Part shown: piece by piece, positions 52,491 to 60,183 of the stretch
Position numbering within the stretch: position 1 is the first letter of the stretch
Layout: every line of letters starts with the position of its first letter
Source of the DNA: Asaia bogorensis
GTDB taxonomy: Bacteria; Pseudomonadota; Alphaproteobacteria; Reyranellales; Reyranellaceae
Reading direction: 5' to 3'
NCBI GenBank assembly: GCA_945889625.1
Contig: CAMDCE010000026.1
Coordinates: forward strand, 1-64,000
Length of the DNA stretch: 64,000 nucleotides
Notes under the pieces: generated by a model
What the model was told of the DNA's origin: nothing
The model's input: the letters and a program-made list of their open reading frames with translations, nothing else
The model's database searches: none
Position numbers and translations under genes: made by a program

Positions 52491-53137
52491 GCCGCCATCC
52501 GGCCCCTGAAGAGCTGCTGCTGGACTACGCCACCGGTGCCTTGCCTGAAGGGCTGGCGCTGGCGGTGGCGCTCCATGCCGCGCTCGATCCGGACGCGCGG
52601 CGGGTGGTCGAGCGCCTGGGCGCGCTGGGCGGCGCGCTGATGGAAGGCGAGGGCGATGCCGCGCTCGATCCCGCAGTGCTCGAGCGGACGCTCGCCCGGC
52701 TCGATGACATCCCCGTCGACCCGCGACCCGCACCGTACGTGCCGCGTCCCGGATTCGAATGGGCGCCACCGCCGCTGGCGCGCTATCTCGGACCGACGTC
52801 GCGTTGGCGCAGGGTCCTCGGCGGCTTCGAGGAAATGCGCCTGGGCATGCGGGGCGACAGCCACATCGTCTCGCTGCTGCGCCTGATGCCGGGCCGCGGT
52901 CTGCCGGTTCATCGCCACGCCGGCACCGAGCACACGGTCGTCCTGCAGGGCGGCTATACCGATTCGACCGGAAACTTCGGTGTCGGCGATTTCACCATGG
53001 GGCCGACCGGCGAGCACGAGCCGATCGCCGATCCGGGCGATCCCTGCATCGCCTTGATCGTGCTCGAAAAGCCCATCGTGCTGACCGGCCCGATCGGCCG
53101 ATGGATGAATCCGCTGGTTCGTCGCGACTGGATTTGA
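52487..53137 (+). CDS. chrR: ChrR-like anti-sigma factor with degenerate zinc motif
   Basis: 216 residues: an N-terminal anti-sigma domain (1-85) and a C-terminal cupin (about 105-195) with LPVHRHAGTEHTVVLQGGYTD, which keeps the His/His/Glu metal site. ChrR binds zinc in the N-terminal domain through His6, His31, Cys35 and Cys38. Here His4 and His30 remain, but the CPAC-type pair reads DPDA (Asp34, Ala37), so both cysteines are lost. It may fold without zinc or use Asp in place of Cys. It should hold the ECF sigma factor and release it on stress. Confidence 0.85.
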   Translation: MSRHPAPEELLLDYATGALPEGLALAVALHAALDPDARRVVERLGALGGALMEGEGDAALDPAVLERTLARLDDIPVDPRPAPYVPRPGFEWAPPPLARYLGPTSRWRRVLGGFEEMRLGMRGDSHIVSLLRLMPGRGLPVHRHAGTEHTVVLQGGYTDSTGNFGVGDFTMGPTGEHEPIADPGDPCIALIVLEKPIVLTGPIGRWMNPLVRRDWI

Positions 53138-53160
53138 CAGGCTCCCCGCGGGAGGAAGTC

Positions 53161-53709
53161 ATGTCGCGCATTCCGTATTACGAAGTCGAAAACGCCACCG
53201 GCAAGCACGCCGAGTTTCTCGGCAAGCTGAAGCCGCACCTCAACATCTACCGCATGCTGGCGAACTCCGAGTACGGCATGAAGGGCTTCGTGCGCATGGG
53301 CAATGCGCTGCTCTATCGCTGCGAACTCGACCCGGTGATGCGCGAGCTGGCCATCATCCGCGTCGGACGTCTCAGCCGTGCCGCCTACGAGGTGTTTCAG
53401 CACGAGCGAATCGGCCGCGAGGTCGGCGTGGCGGAAGACAAGATCGCGGCCCTGCGCGATGCCACCGTCGAGGCGGCAGTCTTCAACGACAACGAGAAGG
53501 CTGTGCTGCGATACGCCGACGACGTGGTGCGCAACGTCAGGGCATCTGACAAGAATCTGAAGGCGGTGCAGGCGTTCCTGACGCCTGGTGCGCTGGTCGA
53601 GCTGACGCTCACCGTCGGCTACTACATGATGGTCTGCCGTTTCCTAGAAACCACCGGCGTCGACGGCGAGGAAGGCCAGGCGGAGTGGCTCAAGACGGCG
53701 AAGTTGTAG
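53161..53709 (+). CDS. Carboxymuconolactone-decarboxylase (AhpD-like) family protein
   Basis: Start ATG 53161, after GGAGGAAG; the open frame upstream is a shadow of chrR. 182 residues: PVMRELAIIRVGRLSRAAYEVFQHERIGREVG is the core helix pair. The CxxC of redox-active AhpD is replaced (AAYEVFQH), so it is not a thiol peroxidase helper; it belongs to the large Cys-less CMD group of unknown function. Adjacent to the sigma/ChrR-like pair and probably in their transcript, so possibly part of the stress response. Confidence 0.85.
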   Translation: MSRIPYYEVENATGKHAEFLGKLKPHLNIYRMLANSEYGMKGFVRMGNALLYRCELDPVMRELAIIRVGRLSRAAYEVFQHERIGREVGVAEDKIAALRDATVEAAVFNDNEKAVLRYADDVVRNVRASDKNLKAVQAFLTPGALVELTLTVGYYMMVCRFLETTGVDGEEGQAEWLKTAKL

Positions 53710-53726
53710 GCGCAGGAGTAGTAGAG

Positions 53727-55241
53727 ATGGCGTACCGAGTCCTGATCGCGCAGTTCATGCACGAGACCAACACCTTCTCGAAACTGCCGACCACCCTCGA
53801 CGATTATCGCCGGCGCTGGCTGATCGAGGGCGAGGCGATGGTGCCGCGCTTCACGGGCACCAAGAGCGAGATCGGCGGCTATATCGATTCGGCGAAGAAA
53901 TACGGTTGGCAGCCGGTGTGGGCGGGGGCGGCCAATGCCACGCCCTCGGGCAAGCTCACCAAGGAGACCTGGGAGACGATCCGCGACATGATCGTCGGCG
54001 CGGCGAAGAAGGCAGGCAAGCTCGACGGCATTTGTCTCTCGCTGCACGGGGCCATGGTCACCGCGACCGAGGACGATGCCGAGGGCGCGCTGCTCGAGCT
54101 GCTGCGCGGCGTGGTCGGTCCAGACGTGCCGATCCTGGCCACCCTCGACTTGCACGCCAATGCGACAACGCGCATGGCGAGGAACGCCAACGCGCTGGTG
54201 AGCTATCGGACCTATCCGCACATCGACGGCTACGAGCGCGCCGTCCAGGCCGCGGCCCTCGCAGAGGCAGCGATGGACGGCGAGAAGAAGCCGCGCTGCC
54301 TGCTGGTGCAGCCCGCCATGCTGGAAGGCGCCGATCATGGCCGCACGACGCAGCCCGGCCTGATGCGCGACCTGCTGGCCAAGGCCGACGGTTTCGAGAA
54401 AGAGCCCGGCATCAACGTGGTCAGCATCCAGGCAGGATTCACCTGGGCCGACATCCCCTACACCGGCCCGTCGGTGGCCGTGAGCTATGAGCCTGCCGCC
54501 GAGGCGCGTGCCAAGGCGATCGCGGCCGGCCTGCTCGACGAGATCTGGCGGCGGCGCGACGAAAGTTCGTCGGACTATCGTTCGATCGCCGACGGCATCG
54601 CCGCAGCACGGAGTGGCATGGGCAAGCAGGGCCCGCTGGTGATCGCCGACGGCACCGACAATCCAGGCGGCGGCGGCTACAACGACACCACGCCGGTGCT
54701 GCAGGCGCTGATCGACGCCAAGGTGCCGAACGTGGCTTACGGCACTATCTACGATCCCGGCACGGTGCAGCAGGCGATCAAGGCTGGCGTCGGAGCGGAG
54801 ATCGACGTCGTCCTGGGCGGCCACACCGACGCCTCGATGGGCGCGCCGGTGAAGGCCAGGGCCGTGGTCAGGATGCTGTCCGACGGCATCTTCAGGAACG
54901 ACGGGCCGATGAATGCCGGCGTGGAGACTGCCATGGGCGCGACGGCCGTGCTGCGCATCGGCGGCATCGACGTGGTGACGATCTCGAGCCGCATCCAGAC
55001 CATCGACCTGCAGGTCTTTCTCAGCCAGGGCATCGATCCCACGGCCAAGAGCGTCGTCGTGGTCAAGAGCGTGCAGCACTTTCGCGCTGCCTATGCGCCG
55101 ATCGCGCGCGAGATCGTGCTGGTCGATTCGGGCGGCATCTGCTCGCCCGACATCGCGCGCCTGAAATTCACCAAGCTGCGCCGGCCGATCTGGCCGCTCG
55201 ACGGCGTCAACGATCCTTACGCCGGTGTCCGCCCGACCTAG
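53727..55241 (+). CDS. M81-family metallopeptidase (MlrC-like)
   Basis: Start ATG 53727, with AGGAG about 8 bases upstream; an in-frame ATG at 53685 lies in the previous gene. 504 residues. The N-terminal DUF1485 domain begins MAYRVLIAQFMHETNTFS and contains ICLSLHGAMVT and LATLDLHANATTRMA, the likely zinc ligands; the C-terminal MlrC domain has ADGTDNPGGGGYNDTT and VLGGHTDASMG. It is related to microcystinase C but found widely in bacteria lacking microcystin breakdown, so probably hydrolyses small linear peptides or amides. Confidence 0.88.
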   Translation: MAYRVLIAQFMHETNTFSKLPTTLDDYRRRWLIEGEAMVPRFTGTKSEIGGYIDSAKKYGWQPVWAGAANATPSGKLTKETWETIRDMIVGAAKKAGKLDGICLSLHGAMVTATEDDAEGALLELLRGVVGPDVPILATLDLHANATTRMARNANALVSYRTYPHIDGYERAVQAAALAEAAMDGEKKPRCLLVQPAMLEGADHGRTTQPGLMRDLLAKADGFEKEPGINVVSIQAGFTWADIPYTGPSVAVSYEPAAEARAKAIAAGLLDEIWRRRDESSSDYRSIADGIAAARSGMGKQGPLVIADGTDNPGGGGYNDTTPVLQALIDAKVPNVAYGTIYDPGTVQQAIKAGVGAEIDVVLGGHTDASMGAPVKARAVVRMLSDGIFRNDGPMNAGVETAMGATAVLRIGGIDVVTISSRIQTIDLQVFLSQGIDPTAKSVVVVKSVQHFRAAYAPIAREIVLVDSGGICSPDIARLKFTKLRRPIWPLDGVNDPYAGVRPT

Positions 55242-55603
55242 GCCTGGGGCCGTCCCAGACAGTTGTAGAGGCTCTCGACGATCGCTGTCTTGTTCTCCAG
55301 CGAGAACCGCACGCTCGGCACGTAGCCGGCGGGGCAGGCGGTAAACATGAAGCCGCCGGACTCACCCCAGCGGGCGGCGGTGTCGAACGATCCTCCCGGT
55401 GCCACGTCAGCCTCGACCACGCGCTGATCGCCCAACGCCATGAACAGGATCGTGACCGGCCGGCTGCACTCGTTGTGCGCCCCGATGCGGCCGCTGGCGT
55501 TCCACACGAGGCAGCCCTCCATATGGGGACGCGATGGTTCCTGTGCCGCTGCCGCAGTCGCGGCGAGGAGCAGCGCCGAGCCGAACAGCAGAGAGCGCAT
55601 CAT
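55238..55603 (-). CDS. Small secreted protein of unknown function
   Basis: 121 residues with a signal peptide MMRSLLFGSALLLAATAAAA cut before QEPSRP. The mature part has four Cys (EGCLVW, NECSRPV, TACPAGY, YNCLGRP), probably two disulfides, and a beta-rich composition. I do not recognise the family. Its ATG overlaps the stop of the upstream relic gene (ATGA), and its own stop overlaps the convergent M81 gene by 4 bases. Confidence 0.7.
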   Translation of the reverse strand: MMRSLLFGSALLLAATAAAAQEPSRPHMEGCLVWNASGRIGAHNECSRPVTILFMALGDQRVVEADVAPGGSFDTAARWGESGGFMFTACPAGYVPSVRFSLENKTAIVESLYNCLGRPQA

Positions 55604-55881
55604 TTCTTGGCGCGAAAGAACGTCGTCAGCACGAAGCGGCGGCCACGCGTCACTGGCAAGGCCTGGTGAAGCACCGAGCATGAGAACACGGCGGCGTCGC
55701 GGCACCGGGCGAGCAGGGTGGCGAATTGCTCTGTATCGAGGCTCTTGAGGTCGTCGACCTCGAGCAGCGCCACGGGCTTGCCGGTGAACGACCAGATGAA
55801 CTTGCGCAATTTGCCGTCGAGGCCGGGCAGCGCGAAATCGGGAACGCGATCACCGGGACGAAGCGACAGCGCGTTGGTCAT
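55600..55881 (-). pseudogene. Internally deleted redoxin / 2OG-Fe(II) oxygenase fusion relic
   Basis: 93 codons. Residues 5-65 (LRPGDRVPDFALPGLDGKLR ... VALLEVDDLKSL) read as the start of a peroxiredoxin-like domain. Residues 69-90 (SVLHQALPVTRGRRFVLTTF) read as the very end of a prolyl-4-hydroxylase-type oxygenase, where the last iron-ligand His and the 2-oxoglutarate Arg lie (LHxxxPVTxGRR). Intact redoxin-2OG oxygenase fusions are over 300 residues, so the middle appears deleted in frame. Such a protein would lack the HxD motif and be inactive as an oxygenase. Confidence 0.65.
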
Positions 55882-55909
55882 CGGAATTCACGCAAGCCGG
55901 GCAAAGAAA

Positions 55910-55984
55910 TGGTGGGCGCTGTAGGGATTGAACCTACGACCCCACCCGTGTGAAGGGTGTGCTCTCCCGCTGAGCTAAGCGCCC
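55910..55984 (-). tRNA. tRNA-Val (anticodon CAC)
   Basis: On the minus strand GGGCGCT pairs with AGCGCCC as a perfect acceptor stem. D-arm GCTC/GAGC, anticodon stem CACCC/GGGTG with loop TTCACAC (anticodon CAC), and T-arm GTAGG-TTCAATC-CCTAC follow. The discriminator is A and the 3' CCA is encoded. Confidence 0.97.
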
Positions 55985-56035
55985 GGAAGGGGCGTGTTTA
56001 GGGCCTGCCGGCAGACCCGTCAACCTATGGCGCCG

Positions 56036-56737
56036 TCAACGGACGGCGAGCCGCTCGAGGGCCTCGGGCAGCGCCCCGAATTTCTCGATCACCGCCTCGG
56101 CGCCCAACTCGCTGGCCGGCCGCGCGGTGTAGCCCCAGCTCACCAGAACGGCGGGGAGGCCGGCGGCGTGGGCGGCCTCCACGTCGTGGATCGAATCGCC
56201 GATCATGACGGTCCGCGTGGCGTCGCCGCCCATGCGCTCGACCAGCATCAGGATGTGCCTGGGATCCGGCTTGCGGACGGGAAAGGTGTCGGCGCCGGCG
56301 ACGTCGGTGATCGGCGGCATCAGCTTCAGGTGCTTGAGGATGGTGCGGGCCGGCCGCTCGAACTTGTTGGTGCACACGCCCTGTTTCAGGCCGAGGCGGC
56401 CGAAGCGGGCGATCACTTCGGCGACGCCGTCGAAGGCGATGGTGTGGCTCACCGGATCGGCCTCGTAGTAGCGCACGAACTCGCGGGTCACGGCGCTCAG
56501 CGTGGCATCGTCGAGGGTGCGGCCATTCTTGGCGAAAGCCTTGCCCATGGTCACCTTGCTGCCCTGGCCCATGAAGATGCGGGCATCCTGGTCGGTGATC
56601 GGCGGCAGGCCGTGGTCGGCCAGCACGCGGCTCACGGCCACGCACATGTCGCGGGCGCTGTCGATCAGGGTGCCATCGAGATCGTAGATCACGGTGTCGA
56701 AGCGGCTGGCGATCAGGTTGTCGGCGTTGGGGTGCAT
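56036..56737 (-). CDS. gph: Phosphoglycolate phosphatase (HAD family)
   Basis: 233 residues. HAD motif I DTVIYDLDGTLIDS (nucleophile and acid Asp), a helical cap domain typical of Gph (about 25-95), motif II VCTNKF (Thr), motif III Lys in RKPDPRHI and motif IV VMIGDSIHDVEAA. It removes 2-phosphoglycolate formed by DNA repair or oxygenation. Divergent from glmU, with palindromic element B filling the space between. Confidence 0.88.
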   Translation of the reverse strand: MHPNADNLIASRFDTVIYDLDGTLIDSARDMCVAVSRVLADHGLPPITDQDARIFMGQGSKVTMGKAFAKNGRTLDDATLSAVTREFVRYYEADPVSHTIAFDGVAEVIARFGRLGLKQGVCTNKFERPARTILKHLKLMPPITDVAGADTFPVRKPDPRHILMLVERMGGDATRTVMIGDSIHDVEAAHAAGLPAVLVSWGYTARPASELGAEAVIEKFGALPEALERLAVR

Positions 56738-56749
56738 GCCGTTTCCTTA

Positions 56750-56878
56750 GAGCGGCTTCAGCCCAAATGGAACCGCAAAGCGGTTCCATTTGGGCTGAAA
56801 CGCATTGGTCCAGGTATCTCCCTTGTTCGCACACTCCATCCGGCTGATTCCAGCCGGATGGAGTGTGCTTGAGCACAT
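56750..56878. repeat. Composite palindromic element B between gph and glmU
   Basis: It begins AGAGCGGCTT, as element A does. First hairpin: perfect 20-bp arms 56757-56776 and 56780-56799 with loop AAA. Then AAACGC(A)TTG, matching element A's AAACGCGTTG. Second hairpin: perfect 17-bp arms GCACACTCCATCCGGCT (56829-56845) and its complement (56852-56868). The inner TGGAAC(C/T)GC part of the first arm is shared with element A, while the outer stem sequence is different yet still self-complementary. Confidence 0.8.
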
Positions 56879-56918
56879 CCGCCTTGCGGGACCGCCAGCC
56901 CCATGGCATCGGACGAGC

Positions 56919-58280
56919 ATGAAATCGTCTGTCGCCGTGGTGGTACTGGCAGCGGGGGCCGGGACGCGCATGAAATCGGCGGTCCCGAAGGTCCTGCATC
57001 CGCTGGCCGGCTGGCCGATGCTGCGCCATGTGCTGGAAAACATCGCCAGGCTGGAGCCTGCCAAGGTCGTGGGCGTGGTGGCGCCGGGCGCCAAGGCGGT
57101 CTCGGCGGCCTTCAGTCCGCATCGCACGGTCGTGCAGCGCCAGGCGCTGGGGACAGGACATGCGGCGCGGACGGCTCTGCCGGCAATCGCCGGCCACTCT
57201 GGGCCGGTGCTGGTCGTGTTCGGTGATGCGCCGCTGGTCACGACGGCGGCGATGAAAAAGCTGGTGGCCGCCTGCGCCCGCGACAAGACCGCGGTCGGCG
57301 TGCTGGGCTTCAAGGCGAGCGACCCCACGCCCTACGGCCGGCTGATCGTGCGCGATGGCCTGCTGGAGAAGATCGTCGAGAGCCGCGACGCGACCGGAGC
57401 CGAGCGCGCCGTCGACTACTGCAATTCCGGCGTGATGTGCCTCGACGGCGGGCTGGCGGCAGGGCTGTTGGCCGGCATCGGCAACGACAACGTCAAACGC
57501 GAATTCTATCTGGTCGATGCCGTGGCCGTCGCTCGCGCTGCCGGCCACCGCGCCATTGCCGTCGAGGGCGAGGAGGCGGAGTTCCAGGGCATCAATTCGC
57601 GCGCCGAGCTGGCCGCCGCCGAGCGCGCCTTGCAGCAGCGGCTGCGCGCGGCGGCGCTCGAAGCGGGCGTCAGCATGACCGACCCCGAGACGGTGTGGCT
57701 GGCCGCCGATACCAGGCTGTCGGCCGACGTCAGCATCGGCCCCAACGTGCGCTTCGGTCTCGGTGTCACGGTGGCTTCGAATGTCGAGATCAAGGCCTTC
57801 TGCGACATCGAAGGCGCGCGCATCGGCCGGGGCGCCATCATCGGACCTTTCGCCCGCATCCGGCCGGGCTCGGAAGTGGCCGAGAACGTCCATATCGGCA
57901 ATTTCGTCGAACTCAAGGCCACGCGCATGGGGCGCGGCGCCAAGGCCAACCATCTCGCCTATCTCGGCGACTCCGATATCGGCGCAGCCAGCAACATCGG
58001 CGCCGGCACCATCGCGGTGAACTACGACGGCTTCGGCAAGTGGCGCACGGTCATCGGAGCCGATGCCTTCGTCGGCTCGAACAGCTCGCTGGTGGCGCCC
58101 ATACGCATCGGCCGGGGATCCAACATCACGGCCGGCAGCGTCATCACCGAGGACGTGCCGGCCGGCGCCGTGGCGTTCGGCCGGGCCCGCCAGGTCACAA
58201 AGAAGGGGCGCGCAGCCCCGCTTCGTGCGAAACTGAAGGCCCGGGCGGCTGCAGCCAAACGGGCCATAAAGAAGAAATAG
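56919..58280 (+). CDS. glmU: Bifunctional N-acetylglucosamine-1-phosphate uridyltransferase / glucosamine-1-phosphate acetyltransferase
   Basis: Start ATG 56919, with GGACGAG before it; the frame is open back into element B but that is repeat. 453 residues. N-terminal uridyltransferase: VVLAAGAGTRMKSAVPKVLH, GTGHAARTA, VVFGDAPLVT, YCNSGVMC. C-terminal left-handed beta-helix with hexapeptide repeats (GPFARIRPGSEVAENVHIGN, NYDGFGKWRTVIG), including the acetyltransferase Asn/Tyr region. It makes UDP-GlcNAc for the cell wall and lipid A. The basic tail AAAAKRAIKKK is unusual. glmS follows 34 bases later. Confidence 0.95.
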   Translation: MKSSVAVVVLAAGAGTRMKSAVPKVLHPLAGWPMLRHVLENIARLEPAKVVGVVAPGAKAVSAAFSPHRTVVQRQALGTGHAARTALPAIAGHSGPVLVVFGDAPLVTTAAMKKLVAACARDKTAVGVLGFKASDPTPYGRLIVRDGLLEKIVESRDATGAERAVDYCNSGVMCLDGGLAAGLLAGIGNDNVKREFYLVDAVAVARAAGHRAIAVEGEEAEFQGINSRAELAAAERALQQRLRAAALEAGVSMTDPETVWLAADTRLSADVSIGPNVRFGLGVTVASNVEIKAFCDIEGARIGRGAIIGPFARIRPGSEVAENVHIGNFVELKATRMGRGAKANHLAYLGDSDIGAASNIGAGTIAVNYDGFGKWRTVIGADAFVGSNSSLVAPIRIGRGSNITAGSVITEDVPAGAVAFGRARQVTKKGRAAPLRAKLKARAAAAKRAIKKK

Positions 58281-58314
58281 CCACCCCTCAACTTCCTCGG
58301 GCCGGACCCCCTCC

Positions 58315-60138
58315 ATGTGCGGCATCATCGGAATCCTCGGCAAGGCTGCCGTCACGCCCCTGTTGATCGAAGCGCTGAAGCGGCTGGAGTATCGCGGCTA
58401 CGATTCGGCCGGCGTCGCCACGCTGGTGAACGGCCATATCGATCGACGCCGGGCCGAGGGCAAGCTGGTCAATCTCGAGGCACGGCTGGCCAAGAAGCCG
58501 CTGCCCGGCATCATCGGCATCGGCCACACGCGCTGGGCGACGCACGGCAAGCCATCCGAGCGCAACGCCCACCCCATCGCCACCGACCGGGTGGCGATCG
58601 TGCACAACGGCATCATCGAGAATTTCCAGGATCTGAAGGACGAGCTGCTGGCCGAGGGCCGCAAGTTCGAGAGCGACACCGACACCGAGGTCGTGGCCCA
58701 GCTGCTCACCTCGTACCTCGAGCGCCAGATGTCGCCCGAGGACGCCATGGGCAAGGCGATGGGGCGCTTGCGAGGCGCCTTCGCGCTGGTGGCCCTTTTC
58801 AGCGGCCGCCATGACATCCTGATAGGCGCGCGGCGCGGCAGTTCGCTCGCGGTCGGCTACGGCGACGGCGAGATGTATATCGGCACCGACGCGCTGGCGC
58901 TGGCGCCCTTCACCAATCGGGTGAGCTACCTCGAGGACGACGACTGGGTGGTGCTGCGGACCGACGGCTGCACCGTCTACCAGGGCCGCACCGAGGTGAA
59001 GCGCGAGATCCGCCAGAGCGGCATCTCCGGCGCCATGATGGGGAAGGGCAATCATCGGCACTTCATGCTGAAGGAGATTCACGAACAGCCGGCCGTGGTG
59101 GGCGACACGCTGCAGACCTATCTCGATCCGGCGACGCGCTCGGTCAGCCTGCCGGCCGTGCCGTTCAACTGGAACAAGGTCACTCGGCTCACGATCACGG
59201 GCTGCGGCACGGCCTGCTATGCCGGCATGGTGGCGAAGTACTGGTTCGAGAAGCTGGCGCGTTTGCCGGTCGAGGTCGAGGTGGCTTCGGAGCTGCGCTA
59301 TCGCGAGCCGCCGATGTCCGAAGGCGGCGTGTGCATCGTCGTGTCCCAGTCGGGCGAAACAATCGATACCCTGGCGGCGTTGCGCTACGCGAAGGCGCAG
59401 AAGCAGACCATCCTGTCGGTGGTGAACGTGCCGGAGAGCGCCATCGCACGCGAATCACACGTCGTGCTGCCGACCCTGGCTGGCCCGGAAATCGGCGTCG
59501 CCTCGACCAAGGCCTTCACCACGCAGCTTACGGTGCTGTTGGCTGCCGCCGTCGCGGCAGGTCGCGAACGCGGCACGCTCAGTCGCACCGACGAGGAGCG
59601 CATCGCCAACGCCATGATCGAGCTGCCGGGACGGCTCAACGAAGCCCTCAACCTCGAGGAGGAATATCGCTGCATCGCGGAGACGGTTCTCGCCGAGGCG
59701 CGCGACGTGCTCTACATGGGGCGCGGGTCTTCCTTTCCAATCGCCCTCGAAGGCGCGCTGAAGCTCAAGGAAATTTCGTATATCCATGCCGAAGGCTATG
59801 CCGGCGGCGAGATGAAGCACGGGCCGATCGCGCTGATCGACGAGTTTGTGCCTGTTGTGGTGGTGGCGCCGACCGATGCGATTTTTGACAAGACGGCCTC
59901 GAATTTCGAGCAGGTCAAGGCGCGTGGCGGCAAGCTGGTGCTGCTGAGCGATCGCGCTGGCGTGGCGCGACTCGGCGGTCATGCGGCGGCGGCGCTCACC
60001 TTGCCGACCGTCGATCCAATCGTGTCGCCGATCCTCTATACGATCCCGGTGCAGCTGCTCGCCTACTACACAGCGGTGGCCAAGGGCACCGATGTCGACC
60101 AGCCGCGCAATCTCGCCAAGAGCGTAACGGTCGAATAG
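58315..60138 (+). CDS. glmS: Glutamine-fructose-6-phosphate aminotransferase (isomerizing)
   Basis: 607 residues. Catalytic Cys2 follows the initiator Met (MCGIIGILG); the glutaminase domain has LEYRGYDSAG, HTRWATHG and HNGIIENF; two SIS domains follow (TGCGTACYAG, SQSGETIDTL, GRGSSFPIALEGALKLKEISYIHAEGYAGGEMKHGPIAL), and DQPRNLAKSVTVE is the conserved end. It makes glucosamine-6-phosphate and commits fructose-6-phosphate to amino-sugar synthesis with GlmU. The stop codon begins the terminator palindrome. Confidence 0.97.
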   Translation: MCGIIGILGKAAVTPLLIEALKRLEYRGYDSAGVATLVNGHIDRRRAEGKLVNLEARLAKKPLPGIIGIGHTRWATHGKPSERNAHPIATDRVAIVHNGIIENFQDLKDELLAEGRKFESDTDTEVVAQLLTSYLERQMSPEDAMGKAMGRLRGAFALVALFSGRHDILIGARRGSSLAVGYGDGEMYIGTDALALAPFTNRVSYLEDDDWVVLRTDGCTVYQGRTEVKREIRQSGISGAMMGKGNHRHFMLKEIHEQPAVVGDTLQTYLDPATRSVSLPAVPFNWNKVTRLTITGCGTACYAGMVAKYWFEKLARLPVEVEVASELRYREPPMSEGGVCIVVSQSGETIDTLAALRYAKAQKQTILSVVNVPESAIARESHVVLPTLAGPEIGVASTKAFTTQLTVLLAAAVAAGRERGTLSRTDEERIANAMIELPGRLNEALNLEEEYRCIAETVLAEARDVLYMGRGSSFPIALEGALKLKEISYIHAEGYAGGEMKHGPIALIDEFVPVVVVAPTDAIFDKTASNFEQVKARGGKLVLLSDRAGVARLGGHAAAALTLPTVDPIVSPILYTIPVQLLAYYTAVAKGTDVDQPRNLAKSVTVE

Positions 60139-60183
60139 CGGCAGCGCCGCTATTCGTGGTCGAATAGCGGCGCTGCCGCTCTA
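60136..60183. terminator. Bidirectional terminator between glmS and the EF-hand gene
   Basis: Perfect 20-bp arms AGCGGCAGCGCCGCTATTCG (60137-60156) and its complement (60161-60180) around loop TGGT. Each arm contains a smaller palindrome (AGCGGC-AGC-GCCGCT), and GGTCGAATAGCGGC also recurs as a direct repeat 29 bases apart. The hairpin fills the space between the two convergent stop codons; there is no T-tract. Confidence 0.75.

Noticed and set aside
56025-58355. 776-codon open frame on the minus strand
   Set aside because: Covers glmU and gph in the wrong frame and translates element B; glmU has complete catalytic motifs.
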